A DNA stretch of 64,000 nt. It comes from Rathayibacter oskolensis. GTDB taxonomy: Bacteria > Actinomycetota > Actinomycetes > Actinomycetales > Microbacteriaceae. The position numbers and the translations under genes were made by a program. Shown piece after piece: positions 16,181-25,187 of this stretch. The stretch lies in NCBI RefSeq assembly GCF_900177245.1, contig NZ_FXBM01000002.1:930001-994000 (forward strand), written 5' to 3'. The stretch's first letter is position 1; each line of letters begins with the position of its first letter. The notes below the pieces were generated by a model that was given only the letters and a program-made list of their open reading frames with translations, did no database searches and had not been told where the DNA came from.

Positions 16181-17527
16181 CTACGACACGTTGTCGTGGT
16201 ACGACAGGTGCTTCGTCTCCTTCGAGAGCAGCAGCGCGATCAGCGTCAGCACGCCGGCGCCACTGAGGTAGAGACCCACCAGCACGGGGCTTCCGCCGGC
16301 CGACTGCCACAGCGCGACCGCGATGATCGGCGCGAGCGCCGCTCCGAGGATCGACGCCAGGTTGTAGGCCATCGCCGAGCCGGTGTAGCGGACGTTGGTC
16401 GGGAACAGCTCGGGGAGCACCGCGCCCATCGGCCCGAAGGTCAGTCCCATCAGCGTGAAGCCGAGGATGAGGACGGCCATGACGCCGACGAAGCCTCCGC
16501 CGAACAGCGGCACGAACAGGAGGCCGAAGACGATGATCGCGGTGGTGACGACGAGCAGCGTCTTCCGGCGGCCGTACCTCTCGGCGAGCGGACCCGAGAC
16601 CAGCGTGAAGACCCCGAAGAACACGACGCCGACGATCAGCATGATCAGGAAGTCGTTCCGGGTGTAGCCGAGCCCCGGGGTGGGGCCGTCGGCCGGAGTG
16701 GTGCCGTAGGTGAGCGTGAACGTGGTCATCAGGTAGAAGAGCACGTAGGTCGCCAGCATGATGAAGGTGCCCAGGATGAGCGGGCGCCAGCTGGTCACGA
16801 ACACGCGCGCGAGCGGCAGCTTGGCGACCTCGCCGCTGTCGACGACCTTCTGGAACGCGGGGGTCTCGACGAGCTTGAAGCGCACGTAGAGGCCGATGAT
16901 CACGAGCACGGCGCTCGCGAGGAACGGCACGCGCCAGCCCCAGGCGGCGAAGGTCTCGTCGCTCATCGTGCTGGCGAGCACGAGGAAGAGCACGTTGGCG
17001 ACGATGAAGCCGATGGGCGCGCCGAGCTGGGGGAAGGTGCCGTAGATGGCGCGCTTGTTCGCCGGGGCGTTCTCGGTCGCGAGCAGCGCGGCTCCGGACC
17101 ACTCGCCGCCGAGGCCGAGGCCCTGGCAGAAGCGCATGACCACGAGCAGGAACGGCGCGAGGAACTCCCAGCCGGGGGTGAGCGCCGTCGGCAGGCAGCC
17201 GATCAGGAAGGTCGCGACGCCCATCGTGAGCAGCGAGGCGACGAGGGTGCCCTTGCGGCCGACGCGGTCGCCGAAGTGGCCGAAGATGATCGACCCGATC
17301 GGGCGCGCGATGAACGCGACCCCGAAGACTGCGAAGGAGGCGAGGAGGGCGACGGCGGGATCCTCGTTCACGAAGAAGAGGGTCGGGAAGACCAGGACGG
17401 CGGCCGTCGCGTAGGCGTAGAAGTCGTAGAACTCGATCGAGGTGCCGATGAGGCTCGCGAGGATCACGCGGCCGCGTGAGTTCTGCGGAGCGGAGGGAGC
17501 GTCGGCGGTGGCGGGTGCAGAGGACAT
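16181..17527 (-). CDS. MHS-family MFS transporter (metabolite:proton symporter)
   Basis: A 448-aa twelve-helix transporter of the ProP/ShiA/KgtP group, which takes up small organic acids or osmolytes with protons. Typical signatures are SLIGTSIEFYDFYAYATAAV at the first helix, ARPIGSIIFGHFGDRVGRKG in loop 2-3, FCQGLGLGGEWSGAALLATE in helix 5, and LAERYGRRKTLL in loop 8-9. The substrate cannot be told from the sequence. It lies alone between the repeat array and the riboflavin operon. The ATG has only a distant purine run, so the start is less certain than the family. Confidence 0.92.
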   Translation of the reverse strand: MSSAPATADAPSAPQNSRGRVILASLIGTSIEFYDFYAYATAAVLVFPTLFFVNEDPAVALLASFAVFGVAFIARPIGSIIFGHFGDRVGRKGTLVASLLTMGVATFLIGCLPTALTPGWEFLAPFLLVVMRFCQGLGLGGEWSGAALLATENAPANKRAIYGTFPQLGAPIGFIVANVLFLVLASTMSDETFAAWGWRVPFLASAVLVIIGLYVRFKLVETPAFQKVVDSGEVAKLPLARVFVTSWRPLILGTFIMLATYVLFYLMTTFTLTYGTTPADGPTPGLGYTRNDFLIMLIVGVVFFGVFTLVSGPLAERYGRRKTLLVVTTAIIVFGLLFVPLFGGGFVGVMAVLILGFTLMGLTFGPMGAVLPELFPTNVRYTGSAMAYNLASILGAALAPIIAVALWQSAGGSPVLVGLYLSGAGVLTLIALLLSKETKHLSYHDNVS

Positions 17528-17730
17528 GGAAGGCAGGGTGCTCCGTTAGGCAGGGGATCCCGGAGCTCCGCGGGCGGGGCGTCGATCGGGCGCCGCGAGC
17601 CGCGAGGGCGAGGGGAGGAAGAGTAGAGCCGCTCGTGACGACCCGACCACTTTACTCCGTGTTCTCCCAGCTTGCGCGGTCGACGGCCCTACGAAGGGGG
17701 GCCGTCCGAGATACCGACCCCCCGCGCTCG

Positions 17731-18207
17731 TCAGCCCCGCAGCTCGCGGAGGAGGATCGCGGTCGCGACCGCCGCCTCCGCCGCCTCGCGACCCTTGTCC
17801 TCCTTCGAGCCGGGCAGACCCGCCCTGTCGATGCCCTGCTGCTCGGTGTCGAGGGTCAGCACGCCGAAGCCGACGGGCTTGCCCGTCTGGATCGTGACGT
17901 TCGTGAGGCCCGAGGTCGCCGCATCCGACACGTACTCGAAGTGCGGGGTGCCGCCGCGGATGATCACGCCGAGGGCGACCACGGCGTCGGCGCCCGCCTC
18001 CAGTGCCGCTTTCGACGCGACCGGGAGCTCGAACGAGCCCGGCACGCGCACGAGCGTCCAGGAGGCGCCGGTCTCGTCGAGAGCGCGGCTCGCGCCCGCG
18101 ATCAGCCCGTCGCTGATCTGCTCGTGCCAGGTGCCCGCGATGACGACGACGCGGAGTCCCGAGCCGTCGAGCGTGTGTGCAGTGGTGGGTGCGCCGCTAC
18201 CGGCCAT
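17731..18207 (-). CDS. ribH: 6,7-dimethyl-8-ribityllumazine synthase
   Basis: The penultimate step of riboflavin synthesis: condenses the 5-amino ribityl uracil with 3,4-dihydroxy-2-butanone 4-phosphate. 158 aa. Markers are [34 protein letters not shown], and [20 protein letters not shown], whose histidine is catalytic, then [20 protein letters not shown]. The ATG is 5 nt after the ribBA stop, with a GGAG site spanning that stop. It is the last gene of the riboflavin operon, about 200 nt before the MHS transporter start region. Confidence 0.96.
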   Translation of the reverse strand: MAGSGAPTTAHTLDGSGLRVVVIAGTWHEQISDGLIAGASRALDETGASWTLVRVPGSFELPVASKAALEAGADAVVALGVIIRGGTPHFEYVSDAATSGLTNVTIQTGKPVGFGVLTLDTEQQGIDRAGLPGSKEDKGREAAEAAVATAILLRELRG

Positions 18208-18212
18208 GATTC

Positions 18213-19508
18213 CTACTCCTTCGTGGTGGCGCCGGCGATCCCGGCGTCGAGGTGGATGATCGCGTCGAGCCCGTCGAGGTCGTGGCCCATCCGGTCGCGC
18301 TTGGTCTCGAGGTAGCCCTCGTTGAACGCGCCGACGCCGACGACGAGCGGCACGCGCTCGGAGACGGTGATGCCGCGGTCGGTGAGCTGGCGCACCTTCT
18401 CGGGGTTGTTGGTGAGCAGGCGCACGTCCGAGACGCCGAGATCCTCGAGGATCCCGACGGCCGCCCCGTAGTCGCGGGAGTCGGCGGGCAGACCGAGGGC
18501 GAGGTTGGCATCGAGCGTGTCGAGACCGTCGTCCTGCAGCCGGTAGGCGCGGAGCTTGTTGATCAGCCCGATGCCGCGGCCCTCGTGCCCGCGGAGGTAG
18601 ACGACGACTCCGCCGTCGCGCTGGATCGTGTCGAGCGCCGCATCCAGCTGGGGGCCGCACTCGCAGCGGAGCGAGCCGAACGCCTCGCCGGTGAGGCACT
18701 CGGAGTGCACGCGGACGAGGGGCGGCCGCCCACCGCTCACCTGACCCGCGACGATCGCGACGTGGTCGGCCCCGGTCTGCCGGTCGCGGTAGGCGCGCAC
18801 GCGGAACGGGCCGTGCGTGGTCGGCACGGTCGTCTCGACCTCGAAGCTGACCCGGGCGGTCTCGGGGACGGGGACGGCCGCCGGCAGCTCGGTGTCGCCG
18901 TGGAACTCCTGCAGGTAGGCGATCAGCGCGGCGACCGTGGTCACGGGGACGCCCTCGCGCTCGCCGAGGGCGATCAGGCCCGGGAGGCGCATCATCTCGC
19001 CGTCCTCGGCCACGATCTCGGAGATGGCGCCGACCGGGTACAGGCCCGCGAGCTTCATCAGATCGACGGCCGCCTCGGTATGCCCGTCGCGCTCGCGGAC
19101 GCCGCCCTCGACCGCACGCAGCGGGAGGATGTGGCCGGGGCGGTGCAGCCGCGAGGGCGTCGCCTCCGGGTCGGCGAGCACCCGCAGCGTGTGCGCCCGG
19201 TCGGAGGCGCTGATGCCGGTCGAGAGGCGGTCGGCGGCATCGACCGAGAGCGTGTAGGCGGTGCCGCGCGGATCCTCGTTGTCGACGACCATCAGCGGCA
19301 GCTCGAGGCGGTCGGCGATCTCGTTCGTCATCGGGGCGCAGATGAAGCCGGAGGAGTTGCGCACCATCCAGGCGATCGTCTCCTGGCTCGCGAGCTGCGC
19401 CGAGACGATCACGTCGCCCTCGTTCTCGCGGCCCTCGTCGTCGGCGACGATGACCGGCCGGCCGGCGCGCAGCGCGTCGACGGCCTCGGGGATGCTGGAG
19501 AGAGTCAT
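18213..19508 (-). CDS. ribBA: bifunctional 3,4-dihydroxy-2-butanone-4-phosphate synthase / GTP cyclohydrolase II
   Basis: A 431-aa fusion making both riboflavin precursors. The N-terminal synthase has the acidic signature [16 protein letters not shown] (about 23-38) and [15 protein letters not shown]. The C-terminal cyclohydrolase has [20 protein letters not shown], with all three zinc cysteines, and [22 protein letters not shown]. Both halves therefore look active. The start ATG overlaps the ribE stop (ATGA). It is the third gene of the operon. Confidence 0.96.
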   Translation of the reverse strand: MTLSSIPEAVDALRAGRPVIVADDEGRENEGDVIVSAQLASQETIAWMVRNSSGFICAPMTNEIADRLELPLMVVDNEDPRGTAYTLSVDAADRLSTGISASDRAHTLRVLADPEATPSRLHRPGHILPLRAVEGGVRERDGHTEAAVDLMKLAGLYPVGAISEIVAEDGEMMRLPGLIALGEREGVPVTTVAALIAYLQEFHGDTELPAAVPVPETARVSFEVETTVPTTHGPFRVRAYRDRQTGADHVAIVAGQVSGGRPPLVRVHSECLTGEAFGSLRCECGPQLDAALDTIQRDGGVVVYLRGHEGRGIGLINKLRAYRLQDDGLDTLDANLALGLPADSRDYGAAVGILEDLGVSDVRLLTNNPEKVRQLTDRGITVSERVPLVVGVGAFNEGYLETKRDRMGHDLDGLDAIIHLDAGIAGATTKE

Positions 19509-20137
19509 TTCCCACCTCCGGGAAGGGTGACGGCGCCCAGGGCGAGCATCCGCTCGACGTGTCGCGCCAGGATGTCGGTCTCGATGTTGACCCGCTCGCC
19601 GACGGCACGGGCGCCGAGGGTCGTGGCCGCGAGGGTCTCGGGGATCAGCGAGACCTCGAACCACTGCTCCGGCTCCGCGGCGGGGCTGATCGCCGAGACG
19701 GTCAGCGAGACCCCGTCGACCGCGATCGAGCCCTTGTCGGTGACGAGGGGTGCGGCCTCGGGGGGCAGGGAGAAGCGCAGCACGCGCCACGCGTCGCCCG
19801 GCGTGATCGACAGCAGGGTCGCGGTGCCGTCGATGTGGCCCTGCACGATGTGACCGCCCAGGCGGTCGCCGACCAGCGCGGCGCGCTCAAGGTTGACCGG
19901 GTCGCCCACCGCGACGCCGTCGAGCGTCGACATCCGGAGGGTCTGCGCCATCACATCGGCGGTGAAGCCGTCGGCCGACTGGTCGACGACGGTGAGGCAC
20001 ACGCCCGACACCGCGATGGAGTCGCCGTGGCGCGCCCCCTGCACGGCCAGCGGACTGCGCACCGTGAGCCGGATCGCGTCGGCGCCGTTCTCGATCGCCG
20101 TGACGACGCCGATCTCCTCGATGATTCCGGTGAACAT
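19505..20137 (-). CDS. ribE: riboflavin synthase alpha chain
   Basis: Dismutates two lumazine molecules to riboflavin. 210 aa, built of two similar lumazine-binding barrels: the first begins [12 protein letters not shown] with [12 protein letters not shown], the second has [17 protein letters not shown] and [14 protein letters not shown]. The ATG overlaps the ribD stop by one base (TGATG) and the stop overlaps the ribBA start by four. Length and internal repeat are standard. Confidence 0.96.
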   Translation of the reverse strand: MFTGIIEEIGVVTAIENGADAIRLTVRSPLAVQGARHGDSIAVSGVCLTVVDQSADGFTADVMAQTLRMSTLDGVAVGDPVNLERAALVGDRLGGHIVQGHIDGTATLLSITPGDAWRVLRFSLPPEAAPLVTDKGSIAVDGVSLTVSAISPAAEPEQWFEVSLIPETLAATTLGARAVGERVNIETDILARHVERMLALGAVTLPGGGK

Positions 20138-21189
20138 CAGTCGGTCTCCCTCTGCAGGACGTGCGGGTCGTGGGCCGGGGAGCCCGGTCGTGCGGTGACG
20201 AGGATGTCGTCGCCGAGGATCTCGACGGAGCGGACGCGGAGGCGGTGCGCGCCTCCGATGCTCTCGACGCCGATGTCGCCGAGCGCCAGGCGGGGGCCCC
20301 CGACGAGCGCGGGGGCGAGGTAGACGAGGTACTCGTCGACCAGCCCCTCGGCGACGAAGGCCGAGGCGAGCGTCGGACCGCCCTCGACGTAGACGCGGCG
20401 CACGTCGGCGTCGTAGAGCCGGTCGAGGACCTCGCCGAGGTCGTGGGTGCGCTCGAGGATGGCGGTGCGCGGGTGCTCGAGGACCCGCGCGCCGTCGGGC
20501 ACGGCGCGCGTGCCGACGACCACGGGCACCGGCTGGTCGGCGAGCAGTCCGCCTCCGTCGCCGCGGGCGGTGAGACTCGGGTCGTCGGCGAGCACGGTGC
20601 CGGTGCCGACGAGGATCGCGTCGGCCGCGGCCCGCTGCTCGTGGACCCGCAGGCGGGCGGCGGTGCCCGTGATCCAGCGGCTGCTGCCGTCGGCGGCGGC
20701 GGTGCGCCCGTCGAGGGTCGACGCCCACTTGAGCGTCACGTAGGGGCGGCGTCGGCGGACGGCGGTCAGCCAGTCGTGGAGGAACTCCTCCGCCTCCTCT
20801 TCGAGGACGCCCTCGACGACCTCGACGCCCGCCGCGCGCAGCGTGTCGGCGCCCCCGGAGGAGCGGCCGCCGGGGTCGACGACCGCGAAGACGACGCGGG
20901 AGATCCCCGCGTCGACCAGCGCGCGGCTGCACGGACCGGTGCGCCCGGTGTGGTTGCAGGGTTCGAGTGAGACGACCGCGGTGGCTCCGGAGGCGGCGCC
21001 CGGGGCGAGCGAGGACAGCGCGTCGACCTCCGCGTGGGCGGTGCCGGCTCCGCGGTGCCAGCCCTGGGCCAGCACGGTGCCGTCGGGCGCGAGGATCACG
21101 CAGCCCACGCGCGGATTGACTCCGCGGGCGGGTCCGCGCTCGGCGAGGGCGAGCGCGGTGCGCATCGCGTTCTCGAAGTCGATCGTCAT
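20137..21189 (-). CDS. ribD: bifunctional riboflavin deaminase/reductase
   Basis: Deaminates and reduces the GTP-derived pyrimidine. 350 aa. The N-terminal deaminase has the zinc signature TAHAEVDAL and SLEPCNHTGRTGPCSRAL. The C-terminal reductase starts near PYVTLKWASTLDGRTAA and contains VYVEGGPTLASAFVAEGLVDE. It is the first gene of the operon; its ATG lies 90 nt after the end of the FMN riboswitch. All four ribosynthetic genes are contiguous and overlapping, so FMN should control the whole pathway. Confidence 0.95.
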   Translation of the reverse strand: MTIDFENAMRTALALAERGPARGVNPRVGCVILAPDGTVLAQGWHRGAGTAHAEVDALSSLAPGAASGATAVVSLEPCNHTGRTGPCSRALVDAGISRVVFAVVDPGGRSSGGADTLRAAGVEVVEGVLEEEAEEFLHDWLTAVRRRRPYVTLKWASTLDGRTAAADGSSRWITGTAARLRVHEQRAAADAILVGTGTVLADDPSLTARGDGGGLLADQPVPVVVGTRAVPDGARVLEHPRTAILERTHDLGEVLDRLYDADVRRVYVEGGPTLASAFVAEGLVDEYLVYLAPALVGGPRLALGDIGVESIGGAHRLRVRSVEILGDDILVTARPGSPAHDPHVLQRETD

Positions 21190-21278
21190 TCCCGGTCTTC
21201 CGTTCGTCGCCGAACTCCGGGGTGCGGTCGACGATGCGCGGGCACCGTCGATCAGCGCCGCGCTCGCGCGCGACGCTC

Positions 21279-21406
21279 GTGCTGCCTCCCATCCGGACTT
21301 TCACCGTCGGTCCCGGAATTCCACCGGATCAACAGCCCTCCACCGAAGTGGACGGCCGCTCGCGGACTGTCACCGCCGGTTCGGACTCTCACCGACCCCG
21401 GAGCAC
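21279..21406 (-). ncRNA. FMN riboswitch (RFN element)
   Basis: On the minus strand the conserved blocks occur in order: the P1 5' strand GTGCTCC, GGTCGGTGAGAGTCCGAACC, GCGGTGACAGTCCGCGA, a variable arm with CCACTTCGGTGG, GATCCGGTGGAATTCCGG, GACGGTGAAAGTCCGGATGG, and the closing strand AGCAC. These match the universally conserved RFN bases. It precedes ribD by 90 nt. In actinobacteria such elements usually act on translation or termination in response to FMN; no strong terminator with a U-run is seen after it, so translational control is my inference. Confidence 0.95.
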
Positions 21407-21420
21407 GTACTTTCTCGTTC

Positions 21421-21426
21421 AGCCTA
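21421..21426 (-). promoter_or_regulatory. -10 element of the riboflavin operon
   Basis: TAGGCT on the minus strand is 15 nt upstream of the first riboswitch base, which would place the transcript start a few bases before the aptamer. No good -35. Confidence 0.5.
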
Positions 21427-21542
21427 CTCAACGCGGCTGTGTGCACCGTATTCCCGCGTCATCCTCCGGGCGAAGGTCCCGCCCTGCGCCGGCAGCGCGG
21501 CCGGCCGACGCGTGTCCCCGCGGGCCGTGGCGCGCCTCCGGC

Positions 21543-21548
21543 TACCCT
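21543..21548 (+). promoter_or_regulatory. -10 element, leaderless start of the DUF3097 gene
   Basis: TACCCT ends seven bases before the GTG start; no Shine-Dalgarno sequence. Confidence 0.5.
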
Positions 21549-21555
21549 CGGCCAG

Positions 21556-22404
21556 GTGGATGACGACAGGTACGGGCAGGACGTGCTCGCCGGCGACTGG
21601 CGGGCGAAGAACAGGGTCGAGGTGGCGGTCGTCGCGGCCGAGCGCGATCTCGTCGTCGAGGAGGTCGCCTCCGGATTCGTCGGCGCCGTCGTCGGCGTGG
21701 AGCTGCGGATGGTGAAGCTCGAGGACCGCTTCGGCAAGGTCCGCGTGTTCCCGCTCGGCCCGGGGTTCCTCATCGACGGCAAGCCGGTGTCGCTCAAGGC
21801 GCCGGGCCTCAAGCGCGACGCGAACCTCGGTCGCGCCCGCTCCGCCTCCGGCTCGTTCCACGTGGCCGACGCGAGGGCCCGCGTCGCCCTGCCCAGCCGC
21901 ATCTACGTCGAGGGCCGCCACGACGCCGAGCTGGTCGAGAAGGTCTGGGGCCACGATCTGCGCGTCGAGGGCGTCGTCGTCGAGTACATCGAGGGAGTCG
22001 ACAACCTCGACGAGCTCGTGCGCGCGTTCCGCCCCGGTCCCGGCCGCCGCATCGGCGTTCTCGTCGACCACCTCGTGCGCGGGTCGAAGGAGTCGCGGAT
22101 CGCCGACACGGTCGCCGCCGGCCCGCACGGGTCGCACGTCCTCGTGGTCGGCCACCCCTACGTCGACATCTGGCAGGCGGTGAAGCCCGCCCGCGTCGGC
22201 CTTGAGCGCTGGCCCGAGATCCCGCGCTCGATCGAGTGGAAGCACGGCATCTGCCAGGCGCTCGGCTGGCCGCACGACGAGCAGGCCGACATCGCCCGCG
22301 CCTGGCAGCGGATCCTCGGGCAGGTGCGCACCTTCCAGGACCTCGAGCCGGCGCTGCTGGGCAGGGTGGAGCAGCTGATCGACTTCGTGACGGAACCCGC
22401 GTGA
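21556..22404 (+). CDS. DUF3097 family protein
   Basis: A 282-aa actinobacterial protein of the DUF3097 family; function unknown. Recognisable stretches are LPSRIYVEGRHDAELVEKVWGHDLR, VEYIEGVDNLDELVRAF and GRRIGVLVDHLVRGSKESRIAD, which together resemble a TOPRIM-type nucleotide or nucleic-acid handling fold (E in VEGRHDAE, D-x-L in LVDHLV); that reading is an inference. The GTG start is supported by the leaderless -10 and by the loss of coding character upstream. Its stop overlaps the DUF3054 start (GTGA). Confidence 0.85.
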   Translation: MDDDRYGQDVLAGDWRAKNRVEVAVVAAERDLVVEEVASGFVGAVVGVELRMVKLEDRFGKVRVFPLGPGFLIDGKPVSLKAPGLKRDANLGRARSASGSFHVADARARVALPSRIYVEGRHDAELVEKVWGHDLRVEGVVVEYIEGVDNLDELVRAFRPGPGRRIGVLVDHLVRGSKESRIADTVAAGPHGSHVLVVGHPYVDIWQAVKPARVGLERWPEIPRSIEWKHGICQALGWPHDEQADIARAWQRILGQVRTFQDLEPALLGRVEQLIDFVTEPA

Positions 22405-22757
22405 GCCGCCGGGCGGTGGTCGGCTTCGCGATCGACGCGGTGCTCGTGCTCGTGTTCGTCCTGATCGGCCGCCGGAACCACGACGAGGGCTCCGAGCTGC
22501 TCGGACTGCTCACGACCCTCTGGCCGTTCCTGGTCGGCCTCGTGCTCGGCTGGCTGCTCTCGCGGTCATGGCGGGCTCCCGACCGGATCGTCTCCTCCGG
22601 GCTCGTCGTCTGGGGAACGACGGTGGTCGCCGGGATGCTGCTGCGCATCGCCTCCGGTCAGGGCGTGCAGTGGAGCTTCGTGCTCGTCACCGCGATCGTG
22701 CTCGCGGTGCTCCTGCTCGGCCGCCGGGCGCTGACGCGGCTCGTCGGCCGTCGCTAG
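22401..22757 (+). CDS. DUF3054 family membrane protein
   Basis: A 118-aa protein with four hydrophobic helices and the family signature VLVFVLIGRRNHDEGSELLG near residue 15, followed by WPFLVGLVLGWLLSRSW. Function is not known for the family. The GTG start overlaps the DUF3097 stop by four bases, implying one transcript. It ends convergently with the pentapeptide-repeat gene, with a 4-nt gap. Confidence 0.85.
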   Translation: MSRRAVVGFAIDAVLVLVFVLIGRRNHDEGSELLGLLTTLWPFLVGLVLGWLLSRSWRAPDRIVSSGLVVWGTTVVAGMLLRIASGQGVQWSFVLVTAIVLAVLLLGRRALTRLVGRR

Positions 22758-22761
22758 CGCG

Positions 22762-23418
22762 TCAGCCCACGACCCGCACGCCGAAGTGCTGCGCGAACAG
22801 CGGCAGCATCAGGCTCAGCTGCAGCTCGGTGAGCGCCGCGGCCCGCAGCCCGTCGAGCCCGCCCAGCACGTGCAGCTCGGCCCCGCGCAGGTCGAGGTCG
22901 TCGATGCGGGCGCCCGGCAGCTCGAGCGAGCGGAGGTCGCAGTCGACGAAGGCCACCCGCGCTCCGCTCGCGCCGCCGAGGTCGAGCTCGTCGATGGTGC
23001 AGCGCTCGAACAGCACGTCGCGCAGCGACGCCCCGCGCAGATTCACGTAGCCGAGCTTGCAGTCGGCGATCCGCACCTGCTCGACGGTGCTCTCGTAGAG
23101 CTCGGCCGAGCCCAGGCGTGAGGCGAGCAGCTCGGTCGAGCGCCATCGGCTCCGGGGTGCCGAGAGCCCGGGCACGTCGAGCCGCTCGAGCCGCGACTGA
23201 GACCAGGAGGCGGCGCGAAGCTGAGTGCGGTCGAGTGCCACGCCGTCGAGCACGCACTCGTCGAAGGAGGCCGCGGTCAGGTCGCTCCCCGAGAGATCGA
23301 CCCCGGTGAAGCGCAGCCCCTCGGCGTGCTCGCGGGCGCCGGTGTCGCCGGCGTACCCCTCCGCGAGGTCGTCGAGGCGGAGCGGATCGAGTCGGGGAGC
23401 GGGGAGGTCGGCGCGCAC
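22762..23418 (-). CDS. pentapeptide-repeat protein
   Basis: A 218-aa protein built mostly of A(D/N)LxX-type repeats: FTGVDLSGSDLTAASFDECVL, LRAASWSQSRLERLDVPG, VNLRGASLRDVLFERCTI, LELPGARIDDLDLRGAEL. Such repeats fold as a right-handed square beta-helix; some mimic DNA and protect gyrase, but most have no known role. The core is interrupted by less regular stretches around residues 80-110. The GTG start follows TAGGCT by six bases (leaderless). Gyrase protection is only a possibility here. Confidence 0.82.
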   Translation of the reverse strand: MRADLPAPRLDPLRLDDLAEGYAGDTGAREHAEGLRFTGVDLSGSDLTAASFDECVLDGVALDRTQLRAASWSQSRLERLDVPGLSAPRSRWRSTELLASRLGSAELYESTVEQVRIADCKLGYVNLRGASLRDVLFERCTIDELDLGGASGARVAFVDCDLRSLELPGARIDDLDLRGAELHVLGGLDGLRAAALTELQLSLMLPLFAQHFGVRVVG

Positions 23419-23424
23419 GCGGGG

Positions 23425-23430
23425 AGCCTA
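23425..23430 (-). promoter_or_regulatory. -10 element, leaderless start of the pentapeptide-repeat gene
   Basis: TAGGCT on the minus strand ends six bases before the GTG. Confidence 0.5.
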
Positions 23431-23469
23431 CGCGCACACGCGGGCCCGCGGCGATGGCACCATGTGGGC

Positions 23470-24105
23470 ATGCCCCGACTCCTCGCCGTCTGCCGCGTCG
23501 ACCGCCTGCTCCCGGATCCGGGATCGGTGGGCGTGACCGCCATCGACAAGAGAGCGGTCGAGGGGCCCGTCGTCGTCCGCGACCTCGGGCTCTACGCCGA
23601 CGTGCAGGCCGATCGCGCGCACCACGGCGGCGAGGCGAAGGCGCTCTACGCCTACTCGGCGGAGGATGCGCGGTGGTGGGGCGAGCGGCTGGGCCGGGCG
23701 ACGCCTCCGGGTTTCTTCGGCGAGAACCTGCGCACCGAGGGACTCGACCTCTCGAACGCCGTCGTCGGCGAGCGCTGGCGCATCGGCTCGCGCGTCGAGG
23801 TCGAGGTGACGATGCCCAGGACTCCGTGCGCCACCTTCCAGCGGCACCTCGGCGAGCCGCAGTGGGTGAAGCGGTTCGCCGAGGAGGGGCGCACCGGCGC
23901 CTACCTGCGGGTGCTGCACCGCGGCTCCGTCGAGGCCGGCGACGCGATCGAGCTGCTGTCGCGCCCGTCGCGCAGCGTGCCCCTGCGCCGCTGGTTCGTC
24001 GAGCGCCGCTCCGACGACGCGCAGACCCTCCTCGACGCCGAGGCCGCGGGCGAGCTGCACCTCGCCGACTCCCTCCGCCCGTACCTCGAGCGCGCCCTCG
24101 CCTGA
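23470..24105 (+). CDS. MOSC-domain protein (YiiM type)
   Basis: A 211-aa protein with a MOSC fold, the domain found in molybdenum-cofactor sulfurases and in YiiM-like enzymes that reduce N-hydroxylated bases. Visible markers are TAIDKRAVEGPVVVRDLGLYADVQAD, HHGGEAKALYAYSAEDARWW, GFFGENLRTEGLDL and MPRTPCATFQRHLG; the cysteine in the last is the likely cofactor or persulfide residue. The C-terminus has the YiiM-like helical extension. ATG 23470 starts with the conserved region. The closest functional precedent is YiiM; a direct role is unproven. Confidence 0.82.
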   Translation: MPRLLAVCRVDRLLPDPGSVGVTAIDKRAVEGPVVVRDLGLYADVQADRAHHGGEAKALYAYSAEDARWWGERLGRATPPGFFGENLRTEGLDLSNAVVGERWRIGSRVEVEVTMPRTPCATFQRHLGEPQWVKRFAEEGRTGAYLRVLHRGSVEAGDAIELLSRPSRSVPLRRWFVERRSDDAQTLLDAEAAGELHLADSLRPYLERALA

Positions 24106-24108
24106 GTC

Positions 24109-24165
24109 CGATCCGTCGTGGACGGTCGTCCAGGGACAGTCGGGAGGACCGTTCGCGACGGATCG
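24109..24165. repeat. imperfect palindrome upstream of the AbiEi/Vsr-like orphan
   Basis: CGATCCGTCG (24109-24118) pairs exactly with CGACGGATCG (24156-24165), and inside it ACGGTC (24122-24127) pairs with GACCGT (24147-24152). It begins immediately after the MOSC gene and could be its terminator. Confidence 0.6.
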
Positions 24166-24245
24166 CCCGGAGCCGCGCCGCTGTGGAGAGCTGCGTGGGC
24201 TGTGGAGAACGGTTCGCGAGGGTCCCGCTGCGGCACGGTGTCGGG

Positions 24246-25187
24246 ATGCAGAAGCCGTCCGTCCTCCCCGCTGGGCTCAGCAGGCGTCCGTTCACCGTCG
24301 CGGAGGCGTCGGTCGAGGGTGTCGCACGTGGCAGGCTGCGCAGCAGCGACCTCCGTTCGCCGTTCCACGGAGTCCGGACCGCCGCTCTCGACCTGGGCCT
24401 CGAGGTCCGCGCCGAGGCGCTCCTCGTGGTCCTCGGGCCCGGCGCCGTGCTCAGCCACCTCACGGCGGCGAGGCTCTGGCCGCTCGATCTTCCCCGGGAG
24501 CTCCCGGGCGAGGAGCTGCACGTCAGTGTGCGAGCACCCGCCAGAGCTCCGCGGCGCCCGGGGGTCGCGGGGCACGCGATCACGGACCCTCGGGTGCGGC
24601 GCATCCTCCGGCACGGTCTGCCGATGACCGACGGGGCGTCGCTGTTCTGCCACCTGGCCGGCCTGCTCGAGCTCGACGATCTCGTCGCCGTGGGCGACGC
24701 GCTGGTGCGCACTCCAGTGCGCGGTGATCCGGCCGACCCGCGCCCCTGGGTGCCGCTCGCCGACCTGCACGCCCGGGTCGCGGGCTTCCGGGGGCGCGGG
24801 TCCGCTCGGGCTCAGGAGGCGGTCGTGCTGGTCCGAGACGGTGCCGAGTCCCCGCAGGAGACGCGGTTCAGGCTGGCGTCGGTCCGCGCTGGGCTGCCGG
24901 AGCCGCTCCTCCAGGTGCCGCTGTTCACCCCCGCGGGAGTGTTCGTCGGACGTCCGGACGGCTGGTATCCGGGGGAGAGGGTCTCCTGGGAGTACGAGGG
25001 CGACGGGCACCGCACGAGCAACCGCCGGTTCGCCCGCGACGTCGGGCGGTACGACGACTTCCTCGCCATCGGCGTTCACCCCGTCCGCATCGTCGCCGCC
25101 GAGTTCCTCCCGCACCCCGAGCGCTCCGTCGAGCGGCTCCGCCGGGCCCTCGCCGCCCGATCCGTCACGATCGGCTCCCTCACCTGA
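24246..25187 (+). CDS. orphan AbiEi-like / Vsr-like (DUF559-type) protein
   Basis: A 313-aa protein. The N-terminal part (RPFTVAEASVEGVARGRLRSSDLRSPFHGVR and LSHLTAARLWPLDLP) resembles the winged-helix AbiEi antitoxin-like domain. The C-terminal 90 residues have the PD-(D/E)xK/Vsr layout: PQETRFRLASVRAGLPEP, then VGRPDGWYPGERVSWEYEGDGH, RRFARDVGRYDDFLAIGVHPVRI. The spaced E, D and E-x-D residues are candidate metal ligands. This two-part type is common as single-copy orphans in actinobacteria, with no known role. No toxin partner is adjacent. The ATG is read from the coding boundary; no clear ribosome site. The gene is bracketed by short palindromes. Confidence 0.75.
   Translation: MQKPSVLPAGLSRRPFTVAEASVEGVARGRLRSSDLRSPFHGVRTAALDLGLEVRAEALLVVLGPGAVLSHLTAARLWPLDLPRELPGEELHVSVRAPARAPRRPGVAGHAITDPRVRRILRHGLPMTDGASLFCHLAGLLELDDLVAVGDALVRTPVRGDPADPRPWVPLADLHARVAGFRGRGSARAQEAVVLVRDGAESPQETRFRLASVRAGLPEPLLQVPLFTPAGVFVGRPDGWYPGERVSWEYEGDGHRTSNRRFARDVGRYDDFLAIGVHPVRIVAAEFLPHPERSVERLRRALAARSVTIGSLT

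Noticed and set aside
13773-17527. Horizontally acquired island around the exporter and MHS transporter
   Set aside because: Base composition and codon use look like the neighbours; no mobility genes, tRNA target or flanking repeats.
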